DNA of 64,000 nucleotides, taken from NCBI GenBank assembly GCA_965203375.1, contig OZ241886.1, positions 1,550,001-1,614,000 on the forward strand, read 5' to 3'. Shown piece by piece: positions 34,219 to 43,099 of this stretch. The notes below the pieces were generated by a model. It did no database searches. It saw nothing but the letters and a program-made list of their open reading frames with translations, and had not been told where the DNA came from. The DNA is from CATQHS01 sp965203375. Its GTDB lineage: Bacteria; Actinomycetota; Acidimicrobiia; Acidimicrobiales; Aldehydirespiratoraceae. Each line of letters starts with the position of its first letter. Positions within the stretch are counted from its first letter, which is position 1. Position numbers and translations under genes: made by a program.

Positions 34219-34305
34219 AATGGCTGAGGAGTCCGCGCCCTCGCTTCGACCAAGCGGCGCACCAGCGGCCGTAGCCGTGGCTGGCGTCACTAATGGCTGA
34301 GGAGG
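34219..34305 (+). repeat. Duplicated start region before the Rieske gene
   Basis: AATGGCTGAGGAG occurs at about 34219 and again at 34292, where it holds the Rieske gene start. The intervening DNA has no gene. It parallels the duplication before the luciferase-like gene. Confidence 0.55.
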
Positions 34306-35561
34306 GCTCGGGCCTGGGTTCGGCGGCTTGGTGCGAGGACGCGGCCTGGAGCGCCACCCGTCGGCCTCTGGCCAAGGCGTTCGGCCTCGATCCGGCCGCC
34401 TACTGCGACAGCGGCTTCTTCGCGCTGGAGCGGGAGCGGCTGTTCGGGCGGGCCTGGGTGGCGGTGGGCACGGCGCCCGAGGTGACCGAGCCGGGCCGGA
34501 TGCTGGTCCGCCGGGTCGGGGCTGCGTCGGTGCTCGTCACCCGGGACGGCGACGGCGCCCTGAGGGGGTTCGTCAACTCGTGCCGGCACCGGGGGACGGA
34601 GCTGGCCGAGGCCGACTGCGACGTGGGCGGGATCATCCGCTGCCCCTACCACCGATGGGGTTACGCCCTCGACGGCTCGCTGGTGTCCACCCCCCGGTTC
34701 GGCGAGGCGCCCAGGGCCGGCTTCGACCCCGCCGACTACCCGCTGCTGGCAGTGCGGGTGGACGCGTGGGGCCCGCTGGTGTTCGCCTGCCTCGATCCCG
34801 AGACCCCGCCCCTGGACTGGTGGCTGGGCGACCTGCCGGAGCGAACGGCCGGCTACGGCCTGGACCGGTGGCGGATCTGCGAAGAGCGCAGCGTGGAGGT
34901 GGCGGCCAACTGGAAGCTGATCTCGGAGAACTACCAGGAGTACTACCACCTGGCCTGGGTGCATCCCGAGCTGGCCAAGGTGTCGCGGGTGAGCGATCAC
35001 TACCGCTACCAGGGGCCGGGCATGTACTGCGGGCAGACCACCACCCCCGTGTCGGGCGACGAGCGCAACGACTGGCTGACCCTGCCCCCGGCGGCCGGCC
35101 TGGACTCATCCGACGGAGCCAGCGGCCGGTTCCTGGCCGTGTTCCCCAACGTGCTGCTCTCGGTGCTGCCCAACCACGCCTTCGTGATCCGCCTAGAGCC
35201 GCTGGAGGCCGGGCGAACTCGGGAGCACTGCACCTTCCTGGTGCCGCCCGCGGCCGACGGCTTCACCGAGGCCGCCTTCGCCGCGACCCGGAGTTTCTGG
35301 AACCAGGTGAACGGCGAGGACATCGACATCGTGGAGCGGGCGCAAAGGGGCCTGAGCTGGGGCGGGGCCCCGCCGGGGCCTCTCTCGCCCCGCTTCGAGG
35401 AGCCCCTCCACCGGTTCCACAACATGGTGGCCGACTGCATGACCGCCGACTCCCTGGCCACCGGCCTCACCATCCCCGCCGGCGACGCCCCCGAAGACGC
35501 CAACCGCCAAGGCAACCGCCCCAACCCCAACCCCCCCGCCATTGAGCGAAGCCCCAGTTGA
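34293..35561 (+). CDS. Rieske non-heme iron oxygenase alpha subunit
   Basis: A 422-residue protein. CRHRGTEL and CPYHRWGY bind the Rieske 2Fe-2S cluster (C-x-H...C-x2-H). NWKLISENYQEYYHLAWVHP gives the mononuclear iron ligands. Such enzymes hydroxylate or demethylate aromatic rings and quaternary amines using a separate reductase, which is not in the window. The Pro/Asn-rich last 25 residues (after GLTIPAGDAPED) look like unconstrained extension into repeat-derived DNA. The substrate is unknown; some relatives act on betaines. Confidence 0.87.
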   Translation: MAEEGSGLGSAAWCEDAAWSATRRPLAKAFGLDPAAYCDSGFFALERERLFGRAWVAVGTAPEVTEPGRMLVRRVGAASVLVTRDGDGALRGFVNSCRHRGTELAEADCDVGGIIRCPYHRWGYALDGSLVSTPRFGEAPRAGFDPADYPLLAVRVDAWGPLVFACLDPETPPLDWWLGDLPERTAGYGLDRWRICEERSVEVAANWKLISENYQEYYHLAWVHPELAKVSRVSDHYRYQGPGMYCGQTTTPVSGDERNDWLTLPPAAGLDSSDGASGRFLAVFPNVLLSVLPNHAFVIRLEPLEAGRTREHCTFLVPPAADGFTEAAFAATRSFWNQVNGEDIDIVERAQRGLSWGGAPPGPLSPRFEEPLHRFHNMVADCMTADSLATGLTIPAGDAPEDANRQGNRPNPNPPAIERSPS

Positions 35562-35681
35562 ACGTGCGGCCAACTTCACCGTGGCGGGCAAGTCCCAGTC
35601 GCGGCAGGCGAGTATCTGACCGTGCCGCCCGCCAATTCGCCATACGCGGAGCGGACTTTCCCAAGAGCCAGAACTTTGGCC

Positions 35682-35709
35682 TTGCGTAACTTTTGAGCCA
35701 CGGTATAGT
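35682..35709 (+). promoter_or_regulatory. Sigma-70-like promoter of the HigA-like gene
   Basis: TTGCGT (35682-35687) and TATAGT (35704-35709) are separated by 16 bases and lie just before GAGGG and ATG 35717. The -10 box is so near the start that the transcript would have almost no leader. Confidence 0.5.
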
Positions 35710-35716
35710 TGAGGGC

Positions 35717-36019
35717 ATGTCACGGCTGCGCACTGGTGCTGAACGCTATTTCGAGATCCGCATGAAGGACCCGGAGTTTGAAGCTGCCTATGTGACCGCC
35801 CGTCGACGCACCACCCAAATCGACACAATCATCCGCGAGTTGGACCAGCGCCGGTCCAGCCTCAACCTGACCAAGGCCGAGGTGGCGCGTCGAGCCGACC
35901 TTCGACCTGAAGTGATCAGAAGGCTCTTGTCTGCGGAGAACCCCAACCCAACGCTGTCCACCCTGACCGCGGTCGCTGATGCACTCGAAATGGAAGTGGT
36001 CTTGAAAGTGCCATTATAA
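35717..36019 (+). CDS. XRE-family HTH protein, HigA antitoxin-like
   Basis: A 100-residue protein: MSRLRTGAERYFEIRMKDPE, then IRELDQRRSSLNLTKAEVARRADLRPEVIRRLL (the HTH), and PNPTLSTLTAVADALEMEVV. The N-terminal YFEIRMKDPEFEAAY is typical of HigA-type antitoxins that follow a HigB/RelE toxin, but no toxin ORF precedes it. It adjoins the restriction-modification insert and could regulate it, acting as a controller-like protein. GAGGG lies just upstream of ATG 35717. Confidence 0.8.
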   Translation: MSRLRTGAERYFEIRMKDPEFEAAYVTARRRTTQIDTIIRELDQRRSSLNLTKAEVARRADLRPEVIRRLLSAENPNPTLSTLTAVADALEMEVVLKVPL

Positions 36020-36062
36020 CTCAGTTAGAATTCTGGTCTGTGAAACCACTGTGTTTTTGAAG

Positions 36063-37211
36063 CTATGGTACAGCGAATTCAAGAACGGCTTCAGTACGCA
36101 TACGAAGCGAAAGGGCTGAATTGCCTTCAGGTGGAGGGAGGTAGCGACGACTGGGAAGTATCTCGCGTTCATGTCTGCTATCAAGAGTCAACCCTACCTT
36201 CCTTCCAAGTTCAGTCACAACGCCGACATTATCAAATTTTGCACCTAAGATTAGCGAATTGCCAATAATAATTATAATTTTGCCACCTGAACGTACCGCC
36301 TGAACAAGGCGTTGGAGAATGGCTTCAATATCTACTGCGAAGCGTTGAAACCAACCGACTTGACGGCTACCTACACGGCTCTCAGAAGTTCGATCGATAA
36401 ATCGATTAACATCAAGAGGAGGTTGAGGGTGGCCTCGTTCAGCTCCTACAGAATTTGAACGGATAGTACGCAAATAATCCAGGTCATAACCCAGCCATAT
36501 AAGAGATAGGCGGTGTCCTCTCATGTAGTCGATAGCATTCAAATATGGAGGAGATGTAATGGCAAGATCATAAGAATCTACGTCATCTAAAATTCGGGCA
36601 TCCTTCACACAAATAGTAGCTGTTCCCTTTATTTGATCAGGGGAATGTCGTGAGGCGACTAGTCTCGCCGCCTTAACGAACTCATTCATGACATTAAAAT
36701 CATTCTGCATGCGAACACGATGCGGTCGACTATGGCTTACATCCCGTGCTAGTGATGCTCCTTGATCCTTTGTGACAATAAGTCGACTAAAACAAATCTG
36801 CAGAATAGGACGATTGAAGAGGCGCGTTCGCCTTAATGCCTGGCTAAGTCGTACCAGATCTTCAAACTGGTTTGGTGCAAACCAATAGCGAGCAAACCTC
36901 TGCGTTCTCTCAGATTTCCAAGGAAGTTCAAGATCATCTGCTAAATAACTAGCAGCCTTCTCAACGATATAATTAGCATCCTGTATAAGCCGGTGGAGAT
37001 CACAAGCCTTCGTCCATGCTTGTGACATCAGCACGGCAAGAGGATCCATATCATATCCGACACAATTCAGTCCTTGTTCAACAGCGTATCGCAAAACAGT
37101 TCCCGAACCACACATAGGATCAATTACAAGTGACTCAGGCGGTAATTCGCTGAGAGCTTTTTGTACTAACTCTGAAGCCATACGGGCTGGGAAGGGATGA
37201 ATCGGTTTCAT
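36063..37211 (-). CDS. DNA methyltransferase (amino-methyltransferase)
   Basis: A 382-residue enzyme. DPMCGSGTVLRYAVEQG is the AdoMet-binding motif I and AITSPPYLNAIDYMRG is the catalytic (S/N/D)PPY motif, in the order I then IV. The SPPY form indicates N4-cytosine or N6-adenine methylation. The C-terminus contains a GGKIIIIIGNS strand. It follows the GHKL-nuclease gene by 43 bases on the same strand, so the two likely form one restriction-modification unit. AT-rich. Confidence 0.85.
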   Translation of the reverse strand: MKPIHPFPARMASELVQKALSELPPESLVIDPMCGSGTVLRYAVEQGLNCVGYDMDPLAVLMSQAWTKACDLHRLIQDANYIVEKAASYLADDLELPWKSERTQRFARYWFAPNQFEDLVRLSQALRRTRLFNRPILQICFSRLIVTKDQGASLARDVSHSRPHRVRMQNDFNVMNEFVKAARLVASRHSPDQIKGTATICVKDARILDDVDSYDLAITSPPYLNAIDYMRGHRLSLIWLGYDLDYLRTIRSNSVGAERGHPQPPLDVNRFIDRTSESRVGSRQVGWFQRFAVDIEAILQRLVQAVRSGGKIIIIIGNSLILGAKFDNVGVVTELGRKVGLTLDSRHEREILPSRRYLPPPEGNSALSLRMRTEAVLEFAVP

Positions 37212-37254
37212 ATCTCAGTCCTCATATAATATCTCCATTTCACTTAAACACAAT

Positions 37255-39693
37255 TCAATCTTTACTAGTCAACACCGAACCAAGTTGCTTCTCAAATTCG
37301 GTGACAATCAAATCTGGCGTGTTGTTTAGCAGAACATCACCATCGCTGTCAACCTCAATCCATCGTTCGCCGACTATTATCTCCACAGCCTTTAAGGCTG
37401 CTATCAGCCGTTCAGGTTCAAAATCCTTAAGCTCTTCAACGACCGCCCTAACTGCCTTAATATTCGGTATCGCCTTTTGATCGCCTTTAGCCTTTTGCAA
37501 CTCATCTAGCAAAAGTTTAATATTAACTGTAGGTTCTATATCCTTAAGTTTTTGCTCAAATTTAGTGATCCATAGTTTAACTTCTGGAACAGTATGTGCA
37601 TCATCAAATAGTTCACGTAGGGAGGTTAAAGTTACCCCATACTGGTAATGAAGTTTTACCAGTTTACGTATGTCTGAGATTTTTAGCAGTGTTACTTTGT
37701 TCTGATTCATCATTTTCTGGTTAATCTTGCTAGATGTGTCCTCTTCGCCTGCATAAGAATCAGCTATAAAGAAGGCGTAATCAGCGTTTGCATTTTGCCT
37801 ATGCGTTTCAATTCCTGAGATATCAATTTTATCTGCAGGCACTGAGGGCTGATTGGTTTGCTTAGCATCATAAACGATGCGATAGTCTTTTCCACGACCG
37901 AGTCTGGCATATAAAATACCGTCAGGTCCACTTCTAGGTCCTCCGAGGCGTTCATATTCAAAACCTAATACATTAAATGCTAAACCTGTTGCATGTTCTA
38001 AAGCCTGTGTGTCTTGATTAGCTAAGTTAAGGAATCTCAAGATTTCTTGAGCCGTTTTAACTTGATCACCAGCAATTAGACGAAGAATCCGATCTCTGTC
38101 ATTAAGGAAGTCTAAAATAGAAGTTAAAGTGAACCCATGTTGGTGCATGAGCGCTTCTGTTAGCACTTCAGATGATCCGAACAATATTGCTGGTGCTTTG
38201 TTCTTTGCGCCTGTTAAGAGTTTGTCAATGAAGGGATGATCAAGGTTCATTATAAGCGTTTGTGTATCCGGCTTAAAGTGAAGAACTCGTGCATAAGACT
38301 TATCTTCTTTAAATTCCACCTGCTTAAAGGGGCCGTTTAGTATCGTTTGCTTGAATTTTCTAAACCATTCGGCCCTATCTTCATCACTCTGAAGTTGTGG
38401 ACATTTTATATAGAAAGATTCTCTGTGACTATCAAGATAATTCTGAACTGTTTCTACTATAGGTTCAGTTACATCCTTGCTCGGAGCATCGCGAAGAAGA
38501 TTTTCAATATCGATACCTTTTTTCTCTTTCTCATCCCATCTATCATAAGCTCTACGGCAATAATTAAAGACTTCATGTAAATACTTGCGGAGAACACGGA
38601 TAGGTTCAGATTCGCGGACTCCCTCTCGTGATGAAAGGAGGTGATCTCGGAGTCCGTCCGCATTAATCGTCATTGAAAACCGTGACCATGCTGCATGATT
38701 AAGAGCATCAATACCAAATAATTCATCTTCAAGATTTATTACTCTTTCCCGAACTCTAACGAAAAAGCCGTGGCTTCGGTGCAATTGGTCTGATTTACCT
38801 TCGCTTATCTGCTTTTCGTATATGGTTGCCTTTCCAGTGATATGGCCTTCAATGCCGTTGATCAAAATGTCCTGTTCGTTACAAGTAACCCCGTCAATAT
38901 CTATAGAATGATCATTGTTGCATCTAACATGATATGTGGCGATTTCTTTAGCTGATACCTTACTTGAGATAAGTTTTTCATTGTTGAGCCAGATCTTGAA
39001 ATCACTCTGAAGAGGTAAACCTGTACTTAGTACCCATCTAAGTCGCCCCGTTGTAAGCTGTTCATATAAACTTTTAAAATGGCTAAGACCAGCGGCTGTC
39101 CATGATGAAGAAGCGTTAGTTCCGAACATGGTCTCCCAAGCTACAGTGCTTCTATCTTGTATATCAGATAAATAGTTTTTGGATTGCTCTTCGGATAATT
39201 CGTATAGATGAATTTGGACTGGATCGAGGTTTTCAAATTGATGATGATTTTTAAGGGTTTTGAAGTCCATTATGGTGCAATGATATTTTTCACCCATACG
39301 ACTAATATGAGTTAATTTCCATGCGAGCACGTAAGAAGCTAGCTTTCCGATACCAAACTGGCCAATAGGCAAGCGGTCAGTATTAGCAGTGCTTGTAGAA
39401 GCTTTAGGTGAATCAGCCACACGCCAAAGTTGTATGAATCCATCAGTATCCATACCTTCACCGTTGTCTATTACCCACAATGGGGCTAACTCTGAATCAT
39501 CATCAGCTTCCTTTGGAAGTAACACGTGAACTTCAGTAGCTCCAGCATCGTAGCCGTTGCTGACAAGTTCCTCAACAGCTTTATGAGGACTCTTATACAA
39601 ACCTTCTGAAAAGAGACGTATTATCTCATAACTGATATGGACTGGGATGTCACGAACAATTTTGCCTACTAGCTCCTCGTTCTCGATGCTCAT
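37255..39693 (-). CDS. GHKL (MORC-like) ATPase fused to PD-(D/E)XK nuclease
   Basis: An 812-814-residue protein. The N-terminal HSP90/MutL-like ATPase has the N-box KAVEELVSNGYDAGA, the DNGEGM loop and GQFGIGKLASYVL. After a transducer region, residues about 575-640 form a nuclease: GPDGILYARLG with Asp, then YRIVYDAKQTN with D-x-K. Such GHKL-nuclease proteins beside methyltransferases were described as restriction systems related to eukaryotic MORC ATPases (Iyer, Abhiman and Aravind). ATG 39693 has AGAGG at suitable distance; ATG 39699 is an alternative. AT-rich and probably transferred with the methyltransferase. Confidence 0.85.
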   Translation of the reverse strand: MSIENEELVGKIVRDIPVHISYEIIRLFSEGLYKSPHKAVEELVSNGYDAGATEVHVLLPKEADDDSELAPLWVIDNGEGMDTDGFIQLWRVADSPKASTSTANTDRLPIGQFGIGKLASYVLAWKLTHISRMGEKYHCTIMDFKTLKNHHQFENLDPVQIHLYELSEEQSKNYLSDIQDRSTVAWETMFGTNASSSWTAAGLSHFKSLYEQLTTGRLRWVLSTGLPLQSDFKIWLNNEKLISSKVSAKEIATYHVRCNNDHSIDIDGVTCNEQDILINGIEGHITGKATIYEKQISEGKSDQLHRSHGFFVRVRERVINLEDELFGIDALNHAAWSRFSMTINADGLRDHLLSSREGVRESEPIRVLRKYLHEVFNYCRRAYDRWDEKEKKGIDIENLLRDAPSKDVTEPIVETVQNYLDSHRESFYIKCPQLQSDEDRAEWFRKFKQTILNGPFKQVEFKEDKSYARVLHFKPDTQTLIMNLDHPFIDKLLTGAKNKAPAILFGSSEVLTEALMHQHGFTLTSILDFLNDRDRILRLIAGDQVKTAQEILRFLNLANQDTQALEHATGLAFNVLGFEYERLGGPRSGPDGILYARLGRGKDYRIVYDAKQTNQPSVPADKIDISGIETHRQNANADYAFFIADSYAGEEDTSSKINQKMMNQNKVTLLKISDIRKLVKLHYQYGVTLTSLRELFDDAHTVPEVKLWITKFEQKLKDIEPTVNIKLLLDELQKAKGDQKAIPNIKAVRAVVEELKDFEPERLIAALKAVEIIVGERWIEVDSDGDVLLNNTPDLIVTEFEKQLGSVLTSKD

Positions 39694-39699
39694 TGTCAT

Positions 39700-40086
39700 C
39701 CTCTTTCTGCTCTCCAGATTTCAGTATTCAATTGGCACTTTTTACAGTACCACAATGGTCGGTCCGGTCGTTTTGCGCCGACGAGGGCTCTGGCGATACT
39801 CAGTTGGGTGACGGTCTGGTCGAGCACGGCGCACTCCCATCAGCCGATCCCCGAAGGAACCGAAGTCGAAACCTGAACTGAAGCCAGCCGAAGCTGGCGG
39901 GTCACCGGGTCCAGGGAAGTGCCGGAACCCGCCAAACGATCCGTCCAGGAGGTTGCGTGAGCGATAACGACAATGTATCAAGGCCCTGTGACAATTACAA
40001 GATCTGTTCAGAAATTGAAGTGAGAGGGAGATCTAGCATCCAGAGGAGCGAGTTACTCCACCTGTCGACTGGAGCGAGGGGCAGGC
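39700..40086. other. Gene-free junction at the edge of the RM insert
   Basis: No ORF here has a start signal or resemblance to a family. Composition changes from AT-rich (39700-39760) to mixed, then GC-rich at the SDR gene. It probably holds the promoter of the GHKL gene near its left end. Confidence 0.5.
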
Positions 40087-40920
40087 TCAGGAGCGGAGGT
40101 CGGTGGGTGGGGTGGTGCGGAGGGTTTCGGTTAGGCCGTCGATGCTGATGATCTGGCCGTTGATGTGGTGGGCTGCGTTGGAGCACAGGAAGGCCACTGT
40201 GGCGGCCACGTCGTCGGCGGTGATGAAGGTGCGCATGGCCGACTGGTCCCGGTAGCCCTGGCGGACCGCTTCGGGGGAGGTGTCGGCGGCCTCGGCCTCG
40301 GCGGCGATTACCCGGTCCATGCGGGGGCCGTCCACCGCGCCCGGCGCCACGCAGTTGACCCGGATGCCGAACCGGCCCAGCTCGGCCGCCCAGGTCCGGG
40401 TCAGGCCCTCGACCGCCCATTTGGCCGCTGAGTACGCCGAGCGCAGCGGGTAGGGGAGATGGCCCGCGGTGGAGGAGATGTTGACGATGGACCCGCCGCC
40501 GGCCGCCTTCAGCCGGGGCACGGCGTGGCGGGTCACCCGGAACGCCGCCCCCGCGTTCGCTTTCAGGCAGCGGTCGAAAGCCTCGGGGTCCGTGTCCTCC
40601 ACCGGGGCGCACGGCCCGGCCGTGCCCACGTTGTTCACCACGATGTCGATCCCGCCCAGACCGGCGTCCAGCTCGGCGAACATCCCGGCCACCGCCTCGT
40701 CGTCGCTTACGTCGCAGACGAAGTCGGGGCCGGTGGCCGGGTCGATGTCGGCGGTGCGGACCTCGGCACCGGCTCGGGTCAGAGCGGCCGCGATGGCCGC
40801 GCCGATCCCCGCCCCGCCGCCGGTCACCAGCGCCCGCCGCCCGGCCAGGGTTTCGCCAGCGCTCACCGTCCGCTCCGTCGCGGCCACACTCGGCGGCACC
40901 GTCCGTCCCGCCGCAGACAT
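40087..40920 (-). CDS. Short-chain dehydrogenase/reductase
   Basis: A 277-residue classical SDR: ALVTGGGAGIGAAIA for the dinucleotide (TGxxxGxG), DIVVNNVGTAGP, IVNISSTAG with catalytic Ser, and SAYSAAKWAVEGL with Tyr-x3-Lys. The Asp in RTADIDP after the second strand favours NAD. The N-terminal 25 residues precede the fold and may not be translated. The substrate is unknown. It runs convergently with nothing and is 43 bases beyond the stop of the next SLH gene. Confidence 0.88.
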   Translation of the reverse strand: MSAAGRTVPPSVAATERTVSAGETLAGRRALVTGGGAGIGAAIAAALTRAGAEVRTADIDPATGPDFVCDVSDDEAVAGMFAELDAGLGGIDIVVNNVGTAGPCAPVEDTDPEAFDRCLKANAGAAFRVTRHAVPRLKAAGGGSIVNISSTAGHLPYPLRSAYSAAKWAVEGLTRTWAAELGRFGIRVNCVAPGAVDGPRMDRVIAAEAEAADTSPEAVRQGYRDQSAMRTFITADDVAATVAFLCSNAAHHINGQIISIDGLTETLRTTPPTDLRS

Positions 40921-40963
40921 CCCGGCAGCGTCGCCCGCCGCCCGGCCAGGGGTTTTGACCAGG

Positions 40964-42793
40964 TCATCCGTCTGAACCTGCGGGGGCGGCTAGGACGTCG
41001 ACTATGGAAGGGTCGTCGTAGCCCTTCAGTTCCAAGGCCCGGGCCAGGAAGGACGCGGCCTGGGCCCGGGTGACCAGAGCGCGGGGGCAGAAGGTCTCGT
41101 CGGTGCAGCCCCTGGTCACCCCGGAGGCGTGGAGAGCCTCCACGGCGGGGGCGTACCAGGCGTCCACCGGGACGTCGGTGAACACCCCGACCGGCTGGTG
41201 GTTGGCCGGGGTGTCGGGTAGCCCCCGAGCCAGCAGCCCCGCCATCTGGGCCCGGTTCACCGGCTGATGGGGCCGGAAGGCGCCGTCGGGATAGCCGGCC
41301 ACCACCCCGGCGGCGTGGAGGGCTTCGATGGCGGGGGCGTACCAGGCGTCTAGGGGGACGTCGGTGAAGACCCCGACGGGCTGGGCCACCACGGGAACAT
41401 CGGGCAGGCCCCGGGCCAGCAGTGCCGCCATCTGGGCCCGGTTCACCGGCTGCAGGGGGCAGTAGCGGTCGCCGGCGGGGCTGCATCCCAGCGTGATCCC
41501 GGCCCTGGCCACCGCCTCGATGGACTTCTCGTGGGAGCTGCCGTCGTCGTCGGTGAAGCGGTTCCCGGCGAAGGCCACCAGCCGGAACCGGCCGCCGGAG
41601 CGCCCGGTGACATGCACCGTCACCCCGCCGACCCGGACGACATCGCCGACCCCCAGCACGTGCTCCTCGCTGGCGGGGACGGGGCGGGTGCTCCGGTTCG
41701 TCCCCCAGCAGACCGCCCCCGAGGCGGGATCGAGCCCGCAGGCCCCGGCCCGCTGGTCCACCAGGTACATCTCGACCCCCTCGGCGGGAATGGCGGCGTC
41801 GTAGTCGGATCGCACCCGGGGCCCCAGCGCGGCGAACCGGCCCGGCTCGCCCAGCGGTATGGCCAGCATCTTGACGCCCGTCTCGGAGACGGGGCTCAGC
41901 TCGTAGGGCCCTACGGACGCGGCCGCGGCATGGACGGCCACCTCGGGGGGATCCATCCATCCGGCCGCATACCGGTTGACCGCCGAGGTGCCCGTCCCGT
42001 GGGCCCCGCTGCCCATGAAGTCCATGGGGTTGTCCAGCTCGTGGTCTCGGGCGTCGTCCCCGAGGGGTCCGCCGGATGAGTGGGGGAACCCCAGGGTGTG
42101 GGCGATCTGGTGGGCGACTGCGCCCACCGCCGGCTCGGCCGAGCCCGCGGTGCCTCCCGCGCCGCCGGTGGCGATCGTCCCGCCTCCCACCACCGCCACC
42201 CGATCGGCGCCGCGGTAGCACCGGTTGCAGGCGTAGCCCCCGGCGTGGGCGTCGTCGACCACCACCAGCACGCCGTCGGGGAGGGCGGCGGCGTCGGGGC
42301 CGGCGACGGCCCTGGCGTAGGCCATCACCGCCAGGGCCCGTATCGCGCAGGGCTGCTGCGACACCGGCCAAGTCCCGTGGGGGGCCGAGACCGCGCCGCC
42401 GGGCGAGAACGAGATCCGGTATCGGTCGGCCGACAGCCAGCCGAACCAGCGCCCCAGCTCCCAGTTCAGGTAGCGGACCGCCTGCTCGGGGGTCAGGGCG
42501 GGTCCGCCCTCGCCCTCATCTTCGTCTCCGTCCCCGCCCTCGCCTTCGCTCTCGCTCGCTCCCACCCGGCACACCCAGACCTCCCATCGGTCGTCGCCGA
42601 TCGCGTCGGTGCTGGTCTGGTCGAAGCGGGCGATCAGGCCCAGCGGGTCGGCGCCGTAGGGGTCGCCGCTGGCCGTGTCCGCCGAGACCGGCCCCGCAGG
42701 AACAAAAACTGCTGAGACAACGGCCGTTAGGAGGATCGCTGTTGCCAGCCCTCGGCCTGTCACCCCGGACCGGGCCGCAGCCGGGGTTGTCAT
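40964..42793 (-). CDS. Secreted three-SLH protein with degenerate metallopeptidase motif
   Basis: About 609 residues from ATG 42793: a signal peptide (LATAILLTAVVSAVFVPAG), a Glu/Gly/Asp-rich segment, a zincin-like domain containing HQIAHTLGFPH, and three SLH repeats at the C-terminus (FTDDDGSSHEKSIEAVARAG, FTDVPLDAWYAPAIEALHAA, FTDVPVDAWYAPAVEALHAS). The motif keeps all three zinc ligands of H-E-x-x-H-x-x-G-x-x-H but has Gln for the catalytic Glu. It is anchored at the cell surface by SLH. The frame extends to 43066 through a 39-base tandem repeat, so the true start is uncertain; ATG 42832 is another option. Confidence 0.75.
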   Translation of the reverse strand: MTTPAAARSGVTGRGLATAILLTAVVSAVFVPAGPVSADTASGDPYGADPLGLIARFDQTSTDAIGDDRWEVWVCRVGASESEGEGGDGDEDEGEGGPALTPEQAVRYLNWELGRWFGWLSADRYRISFSPGGAVSAPHGTWPVSQQPCAIRALAVMAYARAVAGPDAAALPDGVLVVVDDAHAGGYACNRCYRGADRVAVVGGGTIATGGAGGTAGSAEPAVGAVAHQIAHTLGFPHSSGGPLGDDARDHELDNPMDFMGSGAHGTGTSAVNRYAAGWMDPPEVAVHAAAASVGPYELSPVSETGVKMLAIPLGEPGRFAALGPRVRSDYDAAIPAEGVEMYLVDQRAGACGLDPASGAVCWGTNRSTRPVPASEEHVLGVGDVVRVGGVTVHVTGRSGGRFRLVAFAGNRFTDDDGSSHEKSIEAVARAGITLGCSPAGDRYCPLQPVNRAQMAALLARGLPDVPVVAQPVGVFTDVPLDAWYAPAIEALHAAGVVAGYPDGAFRPHQPVNRAQMAGLLARGLPDTPANHQPVGVFTDVPVDAWYAPAVEALHASGVTRGCTDETFCPRALVTRAQAASFLARALELKGYDDPSIVDVLAAPAGSDG

Positions 42794-43085
42794 CCCTGGC
42801 CGGGACGCGGCCGTTCGGCTCGGGTTTGTCATCTCGGACCAGGACTTGGCCGCTTGGGCCGGGTTTGTCACCTCTGGCCGGGACGCCGCCGCTCGGGCCG
42901 GGTTTGTCACCCCCAGCCGGGACGCCGCCGCTCGGGCCGGGTTTGTCACCCCCAGCCGGGACGCCGCCGCTCGGGCCGGGTTTGTCACCCCCAGCCGGGA
43001 CGCGGCCGCTTGGGTCGGGGGCGTCATCCCGAACCGGGACGAGGCCGTCAGCCCCCGGTCTGTCACCTCGGACCGGGACGCTCGG
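42794..43085 (-). repeat. 39-base tandem repeat carrying copies of a start codon
   Basis: At least seven imperfect 39-base units, each containing (A/G)TGACAAACCCGG followed by GCCGC and CCGGCTGGGG-type blocks; three central units are almost identical (RLGVTNPARAAAS when read in frame). They lead directly into the ATG of the SLH gene, so the repeat seems to have grown from the gene's own initiation region. Confidence 0.85.
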
Positions 43086-43099
43086 GCCGGGCCCGCCGC

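Noticed and set aside
31366..34290. Minus-strand frame of 974 codons across mmsA and the LLM gene
   Set aside because: Shadow of high GC third positions; the plus strand has full family matches.
35553..35573. Third copy of repeat R1 at the end of the Rieske gene
   Set aside because: Only about 17 bases of loose similarity; could be chance. Mentioned under R1 but not annotated.
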